Source of the DNA: an uncultured Victivallales bacterium
Lineage (GTDB): Bacteria; Verrucomicrobiota; Lentisphaeria; Victivallales; UBA1829
Assembly (NCBI GenBank): GCA_934661375.1
Contig: CAKUJH010000007.1
Span: 1-64,000 of the forward strand
Direction of reading: 5' to 3'
Length of the DNA stretch: 64,000 nucleotides
The stretch's first letter is position 1. Each line of letters opens with the position of its first letter. Positions 7,189 through 16,467 of the stretch are shown here, piece by piece. The position numbers and the translations under genes are program-made. The notes beneath the pieces are model-generated. The model saw only the letters and a program-made list of their open reading frames with translations, made no database searches and was not told the DNA's origin.

Positions 7189-8477
7189 ATAAACAGCTGA
7201 TTTTCAAAGGAGCGCGGGTGATAGACCCGGCGCGCAATATCGACCAGGTCATGGATATCGGGGTGGACAACGGGGTTTTCGCCGATCCAGCGACGCTGAA
7301 AAATGCGGAAATCATTCCGCTGGAAGGATATGTGCTTGCCCCCGGATTCATTGACGTGCATGTGCATCTGCGTCAGCCGGGCAAAACCGGAGCAGAAACC
7401 ATTCACACCGGAACCATGGCGGCGGCGGCAGGCGGATTCACGGCAGTTGTCGCCATGCCGAACACCAGTCCGTGTGCGGACAATCCCGGCACGATTCATT
7501 ATATCCGCACGTACGCCCAGAGTGAAGGCGTGGTCAAAGTTCTGCCCTGCGGTGCCATGTCCAAAGGACTGGAAGGCAAGGAGATGTCCGGCATCGGCGG
7601 ATTGAAGGCAGCCGGCGTGGTGGCTCTTTCCGATGACGGTAAATGCATTCAGAATCATGAACTGATGCGTCACGTGGTGGAATATTCCCGGACTTTCGGG
7701 CTGCCGATTCTGGATCACTGCGAAGATACGATTCTTGCCAGCGGCGGCGTGATGAACGAAGGGTATTGGTCGGTTTTCCTCGGCATGAAAGGCATGTCGT
7801 CCGCAGCGGAGGAACTCATGGTGGCGCGCGATGCCATTCTCGCCCGCATGGCGGACTGGAAAGTGCATATCCAGCATATTTCCACTCGTCATGCCATTGA
7901 AATTGTCCGTGCCGCCCGGCAGAACGGCGTGAAAATCAGTGCCGAGGCGACTCCGCACCACATTGCCCTGACGGATGTTGAGATCAAGAAATTCGATTCC
8001 AATTACAAAATGAATCCGCCGCTGCGTTCCGAGGAGGATCGTCAGGCGTTGATCGAAGCTCTGCGCGACGGCACGGTAACGGTCATTGCCACGGATCATG
8101 CCCCGCATACCGAAACCGATAAAATGGTGGAATTCGACTATGCACCATTCGGTATTGTCGGTCTGGAAACGGCGGTCAATGTGGTTCTGACGGAACTGTA
8201 TCATAAAAACGGCTTTACGTTGCCGCAGGTGATTTCCAAGTTCACGCAGGGACCGGCGGAATTGCTGGGTCTGCCGACCGGTACGCTGGAAAACGGTCGT
8301 GCCGCAGACATCACGATTCTGGCTCCGGAAGAAAAAGGCGTGGTGGATGCCTCGAAATTCCGTTCGAAGTCCCGCAACACGCCTTTCAACGGGTACGCCT
8401 ACACCGGCTGCGCCGCCGCCACCATTGTGGACGGCAAATGCGTATTCAGCCGGATTGACGCTCTGAAAGCAGAGTGA
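7185..8477 (+). CDS. pyrC: Dihydroorotase (class I)
   Basis: Zinc amidohydrolase of 430 residues that cyclises carbamoyl-aspartate to dihydroorotate. DVHVHLRQPG (about 57-66) carries the first metal His pair, MPNTSP follows, LDHCED and HIQHIST provide further His ligands, and ATDHAPH (about 302-308) the catalytic Asp. The ATG at 7185 overlaps the pyrB stop; a GTG three codons earlier is possible but lacks that coupling. Class I enzymes often associate with a PyrB lacking PyrI, which fits the gene order. It converges with eno 19 bases later, with no obvious terminator between. Confidence 0.96.
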   Translation: MNKQLIFKGARVIDPARNIDQVMDIGVDNGVFADPATLKNAEIIPLEGYVLAPGFIDVHVHLRQPGKTGAETIHTGTMAAAAGGFTAVVAMPNTSPCADNPGTIHYIRTYAQSEGVVKVLPCGAMSKGLEGKEMSGIGGLKAAGVVALSDDGKCIQNHELMRHVVEYSRTFGLPILDHCEDTILASGGVMNEGYWSVFLGMKGMSSAAEELMVARDAILARMADWKVHIQHISTRHAIEIVRAARQNGVKISAEATPHHIALTDVEIKKFDSNYKMNPPLRSEEDRQALIEALRDGTVTVIATDHAPHTETDKMVEFDYAPFGIVGLETAVNVVLTELYHKNGFTLPQVISKFTQGPAELLGLPTGTLENGRAADITILAPEEKGVVDASKFRSKSRNTPFNGYAYTGCAAATIVDGKCVFSRIDALKAE

Positions 8478-8496
8478 AACTCTCAACCGGGCGCGG

Positions 8497-9777
8497 TTAC
8501 CAGATCAGTGCCGCGCCCCGGAGTTCATCCTCTATCCGCAGCAGCCGGTTGTATTTGCACAGCCGTTCCGAGCGGCTCAGCGAACCGGTTTTGATTTGTC
8601 CGGCGTTCAACGCCACGGCAAGGTCGGCAATACTGGTGTCGACCGTTTCGCCGGAACGGTGGCTGATGATAGTACGGAATCCGCCGGCTTTGGCTTCGCG
8701 GACTGCATCCAGCGTCTCCGTGACCGTGCCGATCTGATTCATCTTGATGAGGATGGCATTGCCGGCATGGCGCCGGATCGCTTCACGCAGATAACGCACA
8801 TTGGTAACCAGCAGATCATCTCCGACCAGCTGGACCGGATTGCCGATAGCTTGTGTCAGCAGTTCCCATCCTTCCCAGTCATCCTGCGCCATGCCGTCTT
8901 CAATGGAATCGATGGGAAATGCGCGCACCAGCTGTTCCAGATATTCGACCTGTTCCATTCGGCTGCGTTCACAGCCGCCGGCTTTCCGGTAACGGTAAAT
9001 TCTTCGGTCCGGATCATAGAATTCACTGGCGGCACAGTCGAGTGCGAGAGCAACCTGTCCACCGGTGGAGACGGAACCCGGTTTCAGACCGGCGTCTTCG
9101 ATGGAATGCACCAGATATTCACATGCTTCTTCAATGGAATGCAGGGCAGGGGCAAAACCGCCTTCATCGCCGACTGCTGTATTCATGCCGTTTTTCGTCA
9201 ATCGTTTTTTCAGAGACTGGAAAATTTCTGCGCCCCAGCGGAGAGCCTCATGGAAATCGGCTGCTCCGACAGGACGAACCATGAATTCCTGAAAATCAAT
9301 GGGGGCATCCGAATGCGCCCCGCCGTTGATCAGGTTCATCATCGGAACCGGCAGTTCACAGCCCTGAATTCCGCCGATATAACGGTACAGCGACAGATGT
9401 CTGGATTTCGCGGCGGCTTTGACACATGCCAGCGATACCCCCAGAATGGCATTGGCGCCCAGTCTGGATTTGTTTTCCGTGCCGTCCAATTCAATCAGAG
9501 TGCGGTCGAGCTGTTCCTGATGCAATGCATCCATGCCGGCGATCCGGTTGGCGATTTCGCCATTGACATGGGAACAGGCTTTCAGAACGCCTTTGCCGTG
9601 ATAGCGTTTCGGATCTTTGTCGCGCAGTTCCAGTGCTTCATGACTTCCGGTGGATGCTCCGGAAGGAACTGCTGCTTCGGCAGTGATTTCATTGTCCAGT
9701 GTGACGCGGACCGCGACGGTTGGATTTCCTCTTGAATCAAGGATTTCCCGTGCATGAACAGATTTGATTTTCGGCAT
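8497..9777 (-). CDS. eno: Enolase
   Basis: Interconverts 2-phosphoglycerate and phosphoenolpyruvate in glycolysis. The 426-residue protein starts [21 protein letters not shown] after a GGGGGA ribosome site; the ATG upstream at 9840 is not needed. [25 protein letters not shown] (catalytic Glu loop), GDDLLVTN (metal Asp), LIKMNQIGT (catalytic Lys) and SHRSGET are in order. It is separated from panB by a terminator and should have its own promoter in 9842-9910, where I see only weak candidate boxes. Confidence 0.98.
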   Translation of the reverse strand: MPKIKSVHAREILDSRGNPTVAVRVTLDNEITAEAAVPSGASTGSHEALELRDKDPKRYHGKGVLKACSHVNGEIANRIAGMDALHQEQLDRTLIELDGTENKSRLGANAILGVSLACVKAAAKSRHLSLYRYIGGIQGCELPVPMMNLINGGAHSDAPIDFQEFMVRPVGAADFHEALRWGAEIFQSLKKRLTKNGMNTAVGDEGGFAPALHSIEEACEYLVHSIEDAGLKPGSVSTGGQVALALDCAASEFYDPDRRIYRYRKAGGCERSRMEQVEYLEQLVRAFPIDSIEDGMAQDDWEGWELLTQAIGNPVQLVGDDLLVTNVRYLREAIRRHAGNAILIKMNQIGTVTETLDAVREAKAGGFRTIISHRSGETVDTSIADLAVALNAGQIKTGSLSRSERLCKYNRLLRIEDELRGAALIW

Positions 9778-9904
9778 ACCATTCCCCCTTTGTTTGGTGT
9801 CGATACCGTTCACCATAACTCCATTCAGGATGAAATGCAAGGAAGAAAAAGAAAAAAACGGGAATTTTTAAACTCTGTAAATTGTTGCAGATAACTTATT
9901 TATG

Positions 9905-9941
9905 TTATAATAAAAGACCGGTTTCATGTGGAGAACCGGTC
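9905..9941 (-). terminator. Intrinsic terminator after panB
   Basis: On the minus strand GACCGGTT (9941-9934) pairs perfectly with AACCGGTC (9923-9916) around a 10-nt loop and is followed by TTTTATTATAA. It lies 12 bases past the panB stop and closes the panD-pilin-panB unit. Confidence 0.85.
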
Positions 9942-9953
9942 AGTTGATACAGC

Positions 9954-10760
9954 TTAAAAGGAATGTTCTTCGCCGGGGAAAACGCCGCCGCGGACTTCCT
10001 CCGCATACGCGGTGAATGCCCTGCGGATCTCCGGGGAAAGATCAGCATAGCGTTTGGCATGTCTGGGCTTCGGTCCGGCAAACAGTCCCAGGGTGTCATT
10101 GACCACCTGCACCTGACCGGAACAGTACGGCCCGGCGCCGATGCCGATCGTCGGGATGGAAAGTTCATCGGTGATTTTCCGTGCCAGTTCCGCCGGAACG
10201 CATTCCATGACAATGGCAAAAGCTCCGGCTTCCTCCAGGTTTTTGGCATCCTGAAGCACACGCGCCGCACTGTCTTCCGTTTTTCCGGAAATACGGTATC
10301 CGCCTGCCGTTTTGATGTGCTGGGGCAGCAGCCCGACGTGTCCCATTACGGGAATGCCGGCGTGAACCATGCGCGCGACCGTGGGGGCGAGGGAGGAATC
10401 GCCTTCGATTTTGACCGCATCGCATCCTGCTTCCTGAATATACCGGGCGGCATTCAGCAGAGCGTCGCGTTCACTGGTGTGCATGGTCATGAACGGCATG
10501 TCGCCGATGATGAAGGCATCGGGTGCGCCGCGCCGGACCGCCCGGCAGTGATGCAGGGATTCTTCCAGAGTAACCTGGAGAGTATCGCGGTAACCCAGTA
10601 CGCACATGCCGAGAGAATCGCCCACCAGCAGCAGATCAATTCCGCATTCCGCCGCCAGCGCGGCTGTCGGGGCGTCATAGGCAGTCAGCATGACAATCTT
10701 TCTGCCTTCCTGTTTCATTTTTCTGAGTTGCGATACGGTTATTTTTTTTGTCTGAGCCAT
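9954..10760 (-). CDS. panB: 3-methyl-2-oxobutanoate hydroxymethyltransferase
   Basis: First step of pantothenate synthesis: transfers a hydroxymethyl group from methylene-THF to ketoisovalerate. Length 268 is typical. MLTAYDAPTA, LLLVGDSLGMCVLGY (Mg-binding Asp), GDMPFMTMH, AVKIEGD, GHVGLLPQ and GIGAGPYCSGQVQVVND are the family blocks. AAGGAG precedes the ATG. It is the last gene of a minus-strand run that starts with panD, with four pilin-type genes inserted between; panC is not seen in the window. Confidence 0.96.
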   Translation of the reverse strand: MAQTKKITVSQLRKMKQEGRKIVMLTAYDAPTAALAAECGIDLLLVGDSLGMCVLGYRDTLQVTLEESLHHCRAVRRGAPDAFIIGDMPFMTMHTSERDALLNAARYIQEAGCDAVKIEGDSSLAPTVARMVHAGIPVMGHVGLLPQHIKTAGGYRISGKTEDSAARVLQDAKNLEEAGAFAIVMECVPAELARKITDELSIPTIGIGAGPYCSGQVQVVNDTLGLFAGPKPRHAKRYADLSPEIRRAFTAYAEEVRGGVFPGEEHSF

Positions 10761-10853
10761 TTCAGAAATCTCCTTGTTTTTCCGCGTTAATATACAGCAA
10801 ATCCGGCAGTATGCAAGTTTTCTGCGGATGGATTCAGTTTGAAAAAGCGGGAA

Positions 10854-12737
10854 TCAATGCAGTTCGCCCGGCCCGGTCCGGTAACCGCCGCCTCCGCTGC
10901 CCCAGTCCAGACAGTGATCGCGGTTGAGAGTCTGGGTAACATGTCCGATGAAATTGCCGTATTCATCATATTTATCATATCCGGTGGCTTCCGAGTTGAG
11001 CCATCGGATGCCCTCCGCGCGCCATGCGGGGTCAGCCAGTTTCCGGATGAGGTCGATGTATCCGGCGTCCTTGACAGTCTGATAATGTTCCGGCTTCATG
11101 TATCTCTGCGCGTCTTCCAGCGTGTCGGACATTCCCAGTGCCGGCAGGAATTCCGTCAGATAAAGAATCCAGGCGCGGTCATCCATGGCAGTACCGTAAC
11201 TGCGTTCCAGCGCGACGGGTATCAGGGCGGTCTGCGTGAAAACCGGCAGCACCATGGCGGCGGCAAACGGATGATGCACGGAACCGTCCTGTGCTTTCAG
11301 GATGCCGAACGGTTTGGCGGTTGCGCTGAACCGGATCCCCACAGTGGAACTGCGCCGCTGTGCTCTGGCGGCTCTGTCTGCATACCGTCCCATGCGCTGC
11401 CAGAGCGGATTGCCGTTGTCTGATGCGGCTGTCTGTCTGCGCAGTGCTTCTGCCGGATTGGTGTTCCGGGTCAGGGTGCGGTTCGGGACCGAAACGGAAA
11501 AATAGGATAAGGCTCCGGAATAATAATCCATGCCTTCGCGGAAACCGCTGCGCAGATATTTTTCCCAGTCATCGCTGCTGATTCCCGCGTTCCCATACGA
11601 ACGCCACTGTTCGCCGAAGACTGCCCACGTGATGGAGGGCAGGGGATTGAATTTCAGGTCGGCGTCATCCGGATTCAGCTCGCCATTGCTGCTGACCGGG
11701 TCCAGATCATTGTAATGCCCGGACAGCTTGACCAGCAGACTGTCCCGTCCTTTTTTGCGTTTGACTGCATCGTCCAAATAACCGGCGTCATTGGCAAAGT
11801 CATAGACCTGCTGCCCGGTAACGTAGTTGACGTGGATCGGCAGAATTTCCGAACCGCCGAGAAATTCCTCGTTCCGGTCGACTTTGATGCTGCCCCACCA
11901 TTTCCCGGAATAATCCGCATCCAGCAGAGCCTGAAGCATACACCAGTCGTTGGCGGCAATGGCATCGAAAATGATCCGCATCTGAAGATAGGCGATGAAG
12001 TTGGGTTTGGTCGGCGGGTCGGTGTAAAGACGCGGCATTCCGATATGCCGGACACTGGTTCCGACCGCTGCGCCGGTGGCGGACGCCGCATCCAGACCTC
12101 CGAGGATTTCCTGGATCATTGCCGCATAAGGCATACGCCATGAATAGCCGTAATAAATCTGCGGTGCGATGGCGGGATTGCCGTAGGTTTCCGGATTGTG
12201 GATTTCCCCGTACAGATCAATCAGATACTGGTTGCAGTTGTAATTGGACGGCAGACCGTTATTCTTCGCCGCCTGCTGCGCCGCACCGAAACCGATCAGC
12301 GGTCCGACGAATGCGATGCGGACTTGCATTTCGGTCAGCATGTCCGCCGAATTTTTCAGCTGCGCCAGTTCCTGCCGGGCTTTCTCGACGGCTGCTTCGA
12401 TTTCTGCGGGCGTCGGATTCTGCGGCAGCTGAAGTTTCATGTAATCGCCGGGATTTCCCCCGATTCCGTACAGAGCATCGCTGATGAGAACATCGCAGGC
12501 TTTGACCAGATTCAGTTCACCGATCAGATTCAGGGAATTTTTCTGCCAGGCTGCCCCCGTCAGAGCCGCGGCGTCGATTCCGCTCATGACCTTGATTTTT
12601 CCGCGCATGATCCGCTGTACGTCAAACAGCACCAGCACGGCGGTTGTCAGGATGACCATGGCAAGAACTGCCAGAATCAGAACCTGTCCGCGTTCGCGGC
12701 TGCGCTGCCGCAAGACTGAATAACGGGATTTTGTCAT
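10854..12737 (-). CDS. TadG-like Flp pilus assembly protein
   Basis: Protein of 627 residues. Residues 1-16 are basic, followed by RGQVLILAVLAMVILTTAVL, one hydrophobic helix with the look of the Tad/TadG N-terminal domain, then DAAALTGAA (typical of putative Flp pilus-assembly proteins). The remaining roughly 570 residues are predicted extracytoplasmic, rich in Tyr, Trp and Asn, and unlike anything I recognise. It starts four bases after the TadE-like gene ends, so the two are translationally coupled. No TadA ATPase, TadB/C platform, secretin or prepilin peptidase lies in the window. The large exterior may be an adhesive or minor pilus component. Confidence 0.7.
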   Translation of the reverse strand: MTKSRYSVLRQRSRERGQVLILAVLAMVILTTAVLVLFDVQRIMRGKIKVMSGIDAAALTGAAWQKNSLNLIGELNLVKACDVLISDALYGIGGNPGDYMKLQLPQNPTPAEIEAAVEKARQELAQLKNSADMLTEMQVRIAFVGPLIGFGAAQQAAKNNGLPSNYNCNQYLIDLYGEIHNPETYGNPAIAPQIYYGYSWRMPYAAMIQEILGGLDAASATGAAVGTSVRHIGMPRLYTDPPTKPNFIAYLQMRIIFDAIAANDWCMLQALLDADYSGKWWGSIKVDRNEEFLGGSEILPIHVNYVTGQQVYDFANDAGYLDDAVKRKKGRDSLLVKLSGHYNDLDPVSSNGELNPDDADLKFNPLPSITWAVFGEQWRSYGNAGISSDDWEKYLRSGFREGMDYYSGALSYFSVSVPNRTLTRNTNPAEALRRQTAASDNGNPLWQRMGRYADRAARAQRRSSTVGIRFSATAKPFGILKAQDGSVHHPFAAAMVLPVFTQTALIPVALERSYGTAMDDRAWILYLTEFLPALGMSDTLEDAQRYMKPEHYQTVKDAGYIDLIRKLADPAWRAEGIRWLNSEATGYDKYDEYGNFIGHVTQTLNRDHCLDWGSGGGGYRTGPGELH

Positions 12738-12741
12738 GGAG

Positions 12742-13326
12742 TCACTCTTTCAGATAAACCTGCGAATGATCCCGGAGCGAGACATCTCCTTTGAGGTCGA
12801 TTCCTTTTCCGAAGAAAATCCGTTTCAGCGCGGAATCCGGAAAGGCGTAATCGGAAAAACGCACTCTTACCCGGGCAAAACGATCCTGATCAAAAATTTC
12901 ATGATGCAGCACTGTATCGGTTCGGCGCGATGGGTCGGAAGCCCGTCCGAACCAGTATTCATATTCCAGCCAGCGCACGCCGGTCATGTATTTCTGAATC
13001 AGCGTTTTTTCCACGGTGAACTGTCCGGCGGCATAATTGGAAGACGATACAGAAAAAGAGGAAAGGTTCGGTTCGGTGAGGAATCCGGAGCCGCCGATGG
13101 CATTGACCCGGAGTTCTCTGGCGGTCAGGTAATCCCGGAAACCGACGGCACGGGAACGCGCCCCGCGCAAGGCGGCATAATCCGTGAAAAACTGTCCGGC
13201 GGCAAAATAGAAAACCTGAAGCATTCCGAACAGCACCAGGAACAGTACAAACATAGCCATCAGACATTCCGTCATGGCTGCGCCCCTGATCCGCCGGATT
13301 CTGCGATGTGCCGGAAAACACTTCAT
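12742..13326 (-). CDS. TadE-like pseudopilin
   Basis: Protein of 194 residues starting at 13326 behind GGAGGG; longer versions to 13473 lack a ribosome site. A very basic start (HRRIRRIRG) leads into G15-AAMT-E20, matching the Flp-type cleavage pattern (Gly, then Glu at +5), then a hydrophobic helix (FVLFLVLFGMLQVFYF). ALRGARSRAVG after the helix is typical of TadE. The rest is periplasmic. It is part of the four-gene pilin-type block. Confidence 0.7.
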   Translation of the reverse strand: MKCFPAHRRIRRIRGAAMTECLMAMFVLFLVLFGMLQVFYFAAGQFFTDYAALRGARSRAVGFRDYLTARELRVNAIGGSGFLTEPNLSSFSVSSSNYAAGQFTVEKTLIQKYMTGVRWLEYEYWFGRASDPSRRTDTVLHHEIFDQDRFARVRVRFSDYAFPDSALKRIFFGKGIDLKGDVSLRDHSQVYLKE

Positions 13327-13360
13327 GCGAACCCTCCGGTAAAAGTTTTCAAGTTCCGGA

Positions 13361-13594
13361 TTATTCGTCCAGACTGATGCCGTCCTTGTCCATTTCCTTG
13401 AGAATTTCCGTGGACTTCTTGTCAACAGCCTGTGCGGCATTGTTGTCGCCGAACGTGGAGGCTGTTCCGGCAATGATGCTGCGGATGCGGTCGCTGAACA
13501 GTCCCATGACCGTCAATGCGGCAACCGCCACGATCACGATGATAATGATATATTCAACGATAGCCTGTCCGGATCTTCTTTTTCTTCTGATCAT
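13361..13594 (-). CDS. flp: Flp-type pilin
   Basis: Small protein of 77 residues. Basic leader to G9, then QAIVEY with Glu at +5 and Tyr at +6, the class-III prepilin signature, and a continuous hydrophobic helix (IIIIVIVAVAALTVMGLF), then a short polar tail. It is the best candidate for the major pilin. GAGGTG lies before the ATG. A dedicated prepilin peptidase (TadV type) must be encoded elsewhere. Confidence 0.8.
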   Translation of the reverse strand: MIRRKRRSGQAIVEYIIIIVIVAVAALTVMGLFSDRIRSIIAGTASTFGDNNAAQAVDKKSTEILKEMDKDGISLDE

Positions 13595-13606
13595 GTTTCA
13601 CCTCAC

Positions 13607-13825
13607 TTACAGATTGCCTTTCATAATTGTTTCCATTTGAGAACGGCTTGGCGGGCTGGGTTCCCAGGAGACCAGACCGATCAGTCTGGCTCCGTATTCG
13701 GAAAACGCCGCAAGCAGCACGAAAAACATGACCGCAAACAGCGCGCCGACCACCATCATGAAAGCATATTCCGTCAAAACCTGTCCGCGGCATTGTGTGG
13801 CATGTTCCGGCTTTTCCGCTTTCAT
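13607..13825 (-). CDS. Flp/TadE-like small pseudopilin
   Basis: Protein of 72 residues started at 13825, six bases from GGAGG; an in-frame start four codons earlier is worse placed. G14-QVLT-E19-Y20 reproduces the same cleavage motif as its two downstream neighbours, followed by the helix FMMVVGALFAVMFFVLLAAF. It lies 15 bases after panD and 12 before flp, so it belongs to the same transcript. Confidence 0.75.
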   Translation of the reverse strand: MKAEKPEHATQCRGQVLTEYAFMMVVGALFAVMFFVLLAAFSEYGARLIGLVSWEPSPPSRSQMETIMKGNL

Positions 13826-13840
13826 GTCAGCCTCCACTTG

Positions 13841-14224
13841 TCAGTCCAGCGGAAGTTCCTTGCGGCCTTTCCGTCTGGCAATGATTTTGTTGTTTTCGTC
13901 CAATACGATCACGGTGGGCAGGTGTTCCGCCGCTTCTTCCGGAGTTGCAACCCCGAAAGTCATGATGGTGACGATGTCGCCGGGTTTGCCCCGGTGCGCG
14001 GCTGCTCCGTTCAGACAGAATACGCCTTTGCCGCGTTCGCCGGGAATCGCGTAGGTTTCCAGACGTTCACCGTTGGTCGCATTGACCACCAGGATTTTTT
14101 CATACGGCAGAATCCCGGCTTTTTCCAGAAATTCAATGTCTATTTCCAGACTTCCCTCGTATTCGAGGTCGCAGCTGGTCAGTCTTGCGCGATGAATTTT
14201 ATTCCTCAATACCTGCACTAACAT
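13841..14224 (-). CDS. panD: Aspartate 1-decarboxylase (pyruvoyl enzyme)
   Basis: Makes beta-alanine for pantothenate. The proenzyme self-cleaves between Gly24 and Ser25 to give the pyruvoyl group; both residues sit at exactly those positions here (YEGS). KIHRA with Lys9, NATNGER and GAAAHRGKPGDIVTIM are further family blocks, and the 127-residue length is normal. Start at 14224 follows AGGAG; a TTG two codons earlier is rejected. First gene of the run that ends with panB. Confidence 0.95.
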   Translation of the reverse strand: MLVQVLRNKIHRARLTSCDLEYEGSLEIDIEFLEKAGILPYEKILVVNATNGERLETYAIPGERGKGVFCLNGAAAHRGKPGDIVTIMTFGVATPEEAAEHLPTVIVLDENNKIIARRKGRKELPLD

Positions 14225-14274
14225 TTTCAAAATCTCCTGATGATTCCCGGCATCCGGGTTGCTTTTTCCGGTAA

Positions 14275-14301
14275 CTTATACCCTGAATGACGATTTGGCA
14301 A
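14275..14301 (-). promoter_or_regulatory. Possible promoter of panD and pilin genes
   Basis: On the minus strand TTGCCA (14301-14296) and TATAAG (14280-14275) with a short 15-base spacer. It leaves a leader of about 45 nt before panD. The spacing makes this only a candidate. Confidence 0.4.
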
Positions 14302-14415
14302 ATGATATTCTGCATAAATGAGGAAAAAAAGCGGAATTGTGTCGTATTTCCGCCGCCGCGGAACGGTAACAGAACGCCGGCAGGAAGTTTTTTTCTGGAA
14401 AATACAGATTTTTCA

Positions 14416-14443
14416 TTGCATTTTTCGCAATCTATGCTAAATT
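14416..14443 (+). promoter_or_regulatory. Promoter of the etfB-etfA-acyl-CoA dehydrogenase operon
   Basis: TTGCAT (14416-14421), 16-base spacer, TAAATT (14438-14443). It predicts a start near 14450 and a leader of about 88 nt before the GTG of etfB. The intergenic 14231-14537 holds nothing else I can identify. Confidence 0.5.
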
Positions 14444-14537
14444 TTGTATTTGATGCCTTGTTTCGGTTCACTGGAATGAGCATTGATAATAAATGAAAAA
14501 ATCTCACATAATGATAACTTGTAACAAGGAGCGGCCA

Positions 14538-15431
14538 GTGAGTTATAAAATCATCGTCTTTGTTAAGCAGGTGCCCGATACGAAAAATATCACGGGCGAT
14601 GCGATGAAGCCGGACGGCACTGTCAACCGTGCGGCGCTTCCTGCGATTTTCAATCCGGAAGACCTGAATGCGCTTGAATTGGCGCTGCAGCTGAAAGACC
14701 GTTTCGGCGCGCATGTCGTGGCGGCAACCATGGGACCGCCGAACGCGGCGAAAATTCTCCGCGAGTCCCTTTGCATGGGTGCGGATGAAGCTGTTCTTCT
14801 GACTGACCGCGCTTTCGCTGGGGCGGATACGCTGGCAACCAGCTATGCCCTCAGTTGCTGTGCAAAGAAAATCGGCGATTTCGATCTGATTCTCTGCGGA
14901 CGTCAGGCTATTGACGGAGATACGGCGCAGGTCGGGCCGCAGATCGCGGAAAAACTTCATATCCCGCAGCTTTCCTATGTGGAAGAAGTCATTGCGCTGG
15001 AAGGTAAAAACATCCGCGCCAGACGCGCCATCGAAGGTGGTTATGAAATTCTGGAAGCCCCGATGCCGGTTCTGCTGACTGTCATTGACGCCAATGAACC
15101 GCGTCCGCAGAATGCCGCGCGCATCATGAAATATAAAAGAGCCAGAACGCTTTCCGAATTCAAGGCGGAACATTCTGAAGCTTACACGGCGGAAAATGCC
15201 GCTGCTGAATTTGAGGAAAAATTCGCAGGCAAGGGGCTGGTGATTCATGAATGGACCGCCGCAGGTGTCGGCGCCGATCTGAGCCGCTGCGGCAAAGCCG
15301 GTTCTCCGACCAACGTCAAGCAGATCATGAGCGTTGTTCTGACTGCCGGCGATTTCAAGAAGATCGAACCGACGGAAGCCGGTGTTTCCGATCTCGTCCG
15401 TGAACTTATTGAAGATCATACACTGGGGTGA
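14538..15431 (+). CDS. etfB: Electron transfer flavoprotein, beta subunit
   Basis: Protein of 297 residues starting at GTG 14538, six bases after AAGGAG; the in-frame ATG 45 bases upstream has no such site. YKIIVFVKQVPDT, NPEDLNALELAL, GRQAIDGDTAQVGPQIAEKL and IEGGYEILEAPMPVLLTV are typical EtfB. The C-terminal 90 residues are longer than in mammalian EtfB. With EtfA it binds FAD and, in classical ETFs, AMP in the place of the second flavin; anaerobes use bifurcating forms with two FAD. The gene is followed by etfA and an acyl-CoA dehydrogenase three and 13 bases apart, so they form one enzyme complex. Confidence 0.95.
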   Translation: MSYKIIVFVKQVPDTKNITGDAMKPDGTVNRAALPAIFNPEDLNALELALQLKDRFGAHVVAATMGPPNAAKILRESLCMGADEAVLLTDRAFAGADTLATSYALSCCAKKIGDFDLILCGRQAIDGDTAQVGPQIAEKLHIPQLSYVEEVIALEGKNIRARRAIEGGYEILEAPMPVLLTVIDANEPRPQNAARIMKYKRARTLSEFKAEHSEAYTAENAAAEFEEKFAGKGLVIHEWTAAGVGADLSRCGKAGSPTNVKQIMSVVLTAGDFKKIEPTEAGVSDLVRELIEDHTLG

Positions 15432-15434
15432 GCC

Positions 15435-16454
15435 ATGTCCAATATTGGTAACGTCTGGGTTTTCGTCGAGCAGGAAGGCGGCAAAATCGCCGATGTCAGT
15501 CTCGAACTCGTCAGCAAAGGCGCCGAACTGGCTGCCAAACTCAATGTCCAGCTGGAAGCGGTTCTGCTCGGCAGCAATGTCGCCCATTGTGCCGACACCC
15601 TGTTCAGCTACGGCTGCAGCAAAGTGTTCCTCGCGGAAGATCCCCGCCTGGAACCGTTTACTGTTCTTCCGTATGCCAAAGTTATCATGGACCTGATTCG
15701 CGAATATCATCCCAATATTCTGCTGTTCGGCGCAACCATGAAGGGCCGTGAACTGGCTCCCCGCGTGGCTTCGGAAAAGCTCGCAGGTCTGACCGCTGAC
15801 TGCACGGACCTCAAGATTGATGATTTCGATGACAAGGTCAACAAAAAGCTGTATACCAACAAACTGATGCAGATTCGTCCGGCTTTCGGCGGCAACATTA
15901 TTGCCACGATTGTGAACACCTGGGATGACCCGCAGATGGTTACAGTTCGCGAAGGCGTCATGAAAATGAACACCCCCGATCCTTCCCGCAAGGGCGAGAT
16001 CGTGAAGGTTCCGGTCGCGCTCACTGCACAGGAAACGGTGGTGAAAGTGATTGAACGCGTCCGCGAAGAAAAAACGGTGAATCTCAAAGCGGCGCAGATC
16101 ATTGTTGCCGGCGGTTACGGCGTTGGCTCCAAAGCGAATTTCAAACTGATTCATCAGCTGGCGGAAGCTCTCGGCGGCGAAGTCGGTGCATCTCGTGCGG
16201 CAGTGGATGCCGGCTGGATCGACCACGATCATCAGATCGGTCAGACCGGCGTTACGGTGCGTCCGAAACTGTATATCGCCTGCGGTATCAGCGGTTCGGT
16301 TCAGCATCGTGCCGGCATGACGGACAGCAAGAAAATCATTGCCGTCAATACCGATCCGGGCGCTCCGATCTTTTCCGTGGCGCATTACGGCATTATCGGC
16401 GATCTCAACAGCGTGATCCCGATGATGATTAAAGCCTATAAAGCCAAAGCCTGA
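15435..16454 (+). CDS. etfA: Electron transfer flavoprotein, alpha subunit
   Basis: Protein of 339 residues. The C-terminal FAD domain is clear: GGYGVGSK, GASRAAVDAGWIDHDHQIGQTG, and GISGSVQHRAGMTDSKKIIAVNTDPGAP, ending in the DLNSVIP helix. The N-terminal half is the adenine-nucleotide alpha-hydrolase-like domain. Cotranscribed with etfB and the dehydrogenase. Whether the complex bifurcates electrons to ferredoxin cannot be decided by eye. Confidence 0.96.
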   Translation: MSNIGNVWVFVEQEGGKIADVSLELVSKGAELAAKLNVQLEAVLLGSNVAHCADTLFSYGCSKVFLAEDPRLEPFTVLPYAKVIMDLIREYHPNILLFGATMKGRELAPRVASEKLAGLTADCTDLKIDDFDDKVNKKLYTNKLMQIRPAFGGNIIATIVNTWDDPQMVTVREGVMKMNTPDPSRKGEIVKVPVALTAQETVVKVIERVREEKTVNLKAAQIIVAGGYGVGSKANFKLIHQLAEALGGEVGASRAAVDAGWIDHDHQIGQTGVTVRPKLYIACGISGSVQHRAGMTDSKKIIAVNTDPGAPIFSVAHYGIIGDLNSVIPMMIKAYKAKA

Positions 16455-16467
16455 GAGGAGCTTCATC

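Noticed and set aside
6948..8486. 512-codon minus-strand frame opposite pyrC
   Set aside because: Antisense to a clear dihydroorotase gene; no independent signals.
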